From the NCBI GenBank assembly GCA_026706425.1, contig JAPOYW010000573.1:1-7046 (forward strand): DNA of 7,046 nt, in the 5' to 3' direction. Under the pieces are notes generated by a model, which searched no databases, was not told where the DNA came from, and saw nothing but the letters and a program-made list of their open reading frames with translations. Below, piece after piece: positions 6,081 to 7,046 of this stretch; the stretch's first letter is position 1; every line of letters starts with the position of its first letter. A program made the position numbers and the translations under genes. The DNA is from Gammaproteobacteria bacterium (lineage in GTDB: Bacteria; Pseudomonadota; Gammaproteobacteria; Pseudomonadales; Azotimanducaceae).

Positions 6081-6753
6081 CTGGGAAACCGTGCTGTCGG
6101 CAGCCGCCCAGCTGCAGCGGATCCTGCCGGATGCCGTCCTGGTCGGTGGCACAGCGGCTGCGATCCATGCCGAACACCGGCTGTCCCACGACGCCGATCA
6201 CGTATTGACCGATCTCCGAAGCCGGTTCTCAGAGGTGCTTGCCCACCTCGAGTCCGTTGCCGGCTGGCGCACGGCTCGGGTACGCAGACCTGTGTTGATC
6301 CTCGGAAGTCTCGACGGCATCGAGACCGGTGTGCGGCAACTCATCCGTGACGAACCCTTGGAGACCACAACGTTAGATGTGCAGGGCGTCCCGCTGACCG
6401 TGCCAACCGAGGCGGAGATCCTTCGCATCAAAGGCGTGCTTATTCTCCGGCGCAATGCCACCCGCGACTACCTGGACTTCGCGGCGCTTGCCGATAGGCT
6501 CGGAGATGACGCGACCGGTCGAGCGTTGCACCCGTTCGACCGGCTCTACCGGCAGGACAACGGCGAATCGCCGCTTCAACAGCTGCAAGCTCAACTGGCG
6601 AATTCGGTCCCCTATGATCTGGACGAATCGACTTTGGCCGAATACCGGCATCTAGACCCGAAGTGGCATGACTGGAACGTCGTGAAATCGATCTGCGCCC
6701 GCATCGCCAATGCGACGTTCGAACATGTATGCGACGCGTCCACGAGACGTTGA
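6052..6753 (+). CDS. AbiEii/AbiGii-type nucleotidyltransferase, putative toxin
   Basis: A 233-residue cytosolic protein of the MNT/AbiEii nucleotidyltransferase class. Seen: LVGGTAAAIHAEHRLSHDADHV (starting at residue 30), with the GG of the nucleotide site and the metal-binding pair D47 and D49 in the HR-x-S-x-D-x-D pattern. VPTEAEILRIKG (117-128) and RNATRDYLDFAALADRL (134-150) follow, matching the conserved Lys and the R-DY-D block downstream in this family. Known AbiEii members act as growth-inhibiting toxins in type IV toxin-antitoxin or phage abortive-infection pairs. The active-site residues are intact. It overlaps the small gene upstream by 29 bases and is flanked by duplicated leader copies. 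Alternatively it may be a housekeeping-like nucleotidyltransferase without toxicity. Confidence 0.87.
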   Translation: MSATVEPFPDWETVLSAAAQLQRILPDAVLVGGTAAAIHAEHRLSHDADHVLTDLRSRFSEVLAHLESVAGWRTARVRRPVLILGSLDGIETGVRQLIRDEPLETTTLDVQGVPLTVPTEAEILRIKGVLILRRNATRDYLDFAALADRLGDDATGRALHPFDRLYRQDNGESPLQQLQAQLANSVPYDLDESTLAEYRHLDPKWHDWNVVKSICARIANATFEHVCDASTRR

Positions 6754-6771
6754 CCACCCGATTGCCCGAGG

Positions 6772-6913
6772 CTCCGTACCAGACGGGGGCACGCCTTGAG
6801 CGCGACACGAACTCGCGAAGTAACTCGCAACGCGTCGTAGCAAGGCGCGTTTGCTTCGCAAACTCGGTCACGATACGTTAGACGGCTTGACTCGAACAGG
6901 AGTGGGGGACCAC
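6772..6913 (+). repeat. Leader copy B: direct repeat and 5' leader of the thiamine-diphosphate enzyme gene
   Basis: This is the second copy of the segment at 5697-5801, ending exactly one base before the ATG at 6914. It includes AGGAGTGGGGG, a plausible ribosome-binding region for that gene. Relative to copy A it has an extra stretch of about 39 bases (6828-6866), bounded by AACTCG at 6822-6827 and again at 6861-6866, as expected for an insertion or slippage between short direct repeats. The distance between the copies is about 1.1 kb, enclosing the whole two-gene nucleotidyltransferase unit. Confidence 0.8.
6815..6859 (+). promoter_or_regulatory. Nested hairpin in leader copy B
   Basis: GCGAAG (6815-6820) can pair with CTTCGC (6854-6859), and inside it AACGCG (6829-6834) with CGCGTT (6846-6851) around an 11-base loop. 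The fold occupies the same place in the leader as the different hairpin in copy A. There is no T-run after it. A role in controlling the downstream enzyme gene is inferred only. Confidence 0.35.
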
Positions 6914-7046
6914 ATGGCAGAAGTCAACGGCGCGCAGTTGATGGCGCGCAGTCTCAAGCAACAGGGGGTCGACTACCTCTTCGGCATCGTCGGCTTCCCG
7001 GTGCAGGGCTTTGCAGCTGAAGCGCAACGGGCGGGGATCACCTACG
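6914..7046 (+). CDS. Thiamine-diphosphate enzyme, 2-hydroxyacyl-CoA lyase/oxalyl-CoA decarboxylase-like, N-terminal part
   Basis: The first 44 codons of a ThDP-dependent enzyme that runs off the window. Seen: MAEVNGAQLMARSLKQQGVDYLFG and IVGFPVQGFAAEAQRAGITY. This matches the first Rossmann-like segment of the PYR domain; the phrase Y-FGIVG-PV...A.AAQ..GI.Y is closer to 2-hydroxyacyl-CoA lyase and oxalyl-CoA decarboxylase than to acetolactate synthase. Such enzymes cleave 2-hydroxyacyl-CoA to formyl-CoA and an aldehyde, or decarboxylate oxalyl-CoA. The catalytic Glu lies beyond the window edge. The start follows AGGAGTGGGGG in leader copy B. Substrate cannot be decided from the fragment. Confidence 0.82.
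   Translation, partial: MAEVNGAQLMARSLKQQGVDYLFGIVGFPVQGFAAEAQRAGITY

Noticed and set aside
6440..6871. Minus-strand frame opposite the 3' half of the nucleotidyltransferase and leader B
   Set aside because: Arg/Ser-rich shadow running from an intact gene into a repeat, without any family resemblance.
5697..6913. Classical transposon or insertion sequence around the nucleotidyltransferase pair
   Set aside because: The flanking copies are direct, diverged and overlap a gene leader; no transposase and no terminal inverted repeats are seen.
6772..6913. TPP riboswitch in the leader of the thiamine-diphosphate enzyme
   Set aside because: The conserved THI-box core (CUGAGA and related blocks) is not visible, and enzymes that merely use the cofactor are not usual targets.

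Overview
The window is GC-rich bacterial DNA carrying metabolic genes at both ends and an accessory, partly decayed block between them. No rRNA, tRNA, CRISPR array or transposase gene was seen. The gene content (spinster-type MFS transporter, aldo/keto reductase, phytanoyl-CoA dioxygenase family, ParD and AbiEii relatives, 2-hydroxyacyl-CoA lyase family) would fit an uncultivated Gram-negative, perhaps proteobacterial, genome. Taxonomy cannot be fixed from sequence alone.

Layout. Left end, minus strand: a complete aldo/keto reductase gene (270-1277) followed 41 bases later by the start of an MFS transporter that runs off the window (1-228). Next, plus strand: a phytanoyl-CoA dioxygenase family gene (1387-2042) that is broken by a one-base deletion and lacks its 3' part. 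After a 119-base convergent gap comes a compact minus-strand operon of three intact genes, in transcription order: a small Cys-based protein phosphatase (3223-3744), a macrodomain ADP-ribose hydrolase/deacetylase (2660-3205) and a gamma-glutamylcyclotransferase-like protein (2162-2656). Transcribed divergently from it is a ParD-type antitoxin (3866-4105), whose parE partner survives only as about a dozen codons. From about 4170 to 5620 on the minus strand lies a heavily decayed membrane-protein gene spread over three reading frames.

Right end, plus strand: a small protein (5853-6080) overlaps an AbiEii-type nucleotidyltransferase (6052-6753), a likely toxin-antitoxin-like or defence pair. The pair is bracketed by two diverged direct copies of one leader sequence (5697-5801 and 6772-6913). 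The second copy sits immediately upstream of the start codon of a thiamine-diphosphate enzyme of the 2-hydroxyacyl-CoA lyase/oxalyl-CoA decarboxylase type (6914-end). The arrangement suggests that the pair was inserted at, or arose by duplication of, the leader of that enzyme gene.

Taken together, 1387-6913 looks like a turnover zone: three broken genes (dioxygenase, parE, permease-like), one orphan antitoxin, one intact nucleotidyltransferase pair and one intact phosphatase-macrodomain-cyclotransferase operon. The operon and the leader-flanked nucleotidyltransferase pair are the two points most worth a second look.
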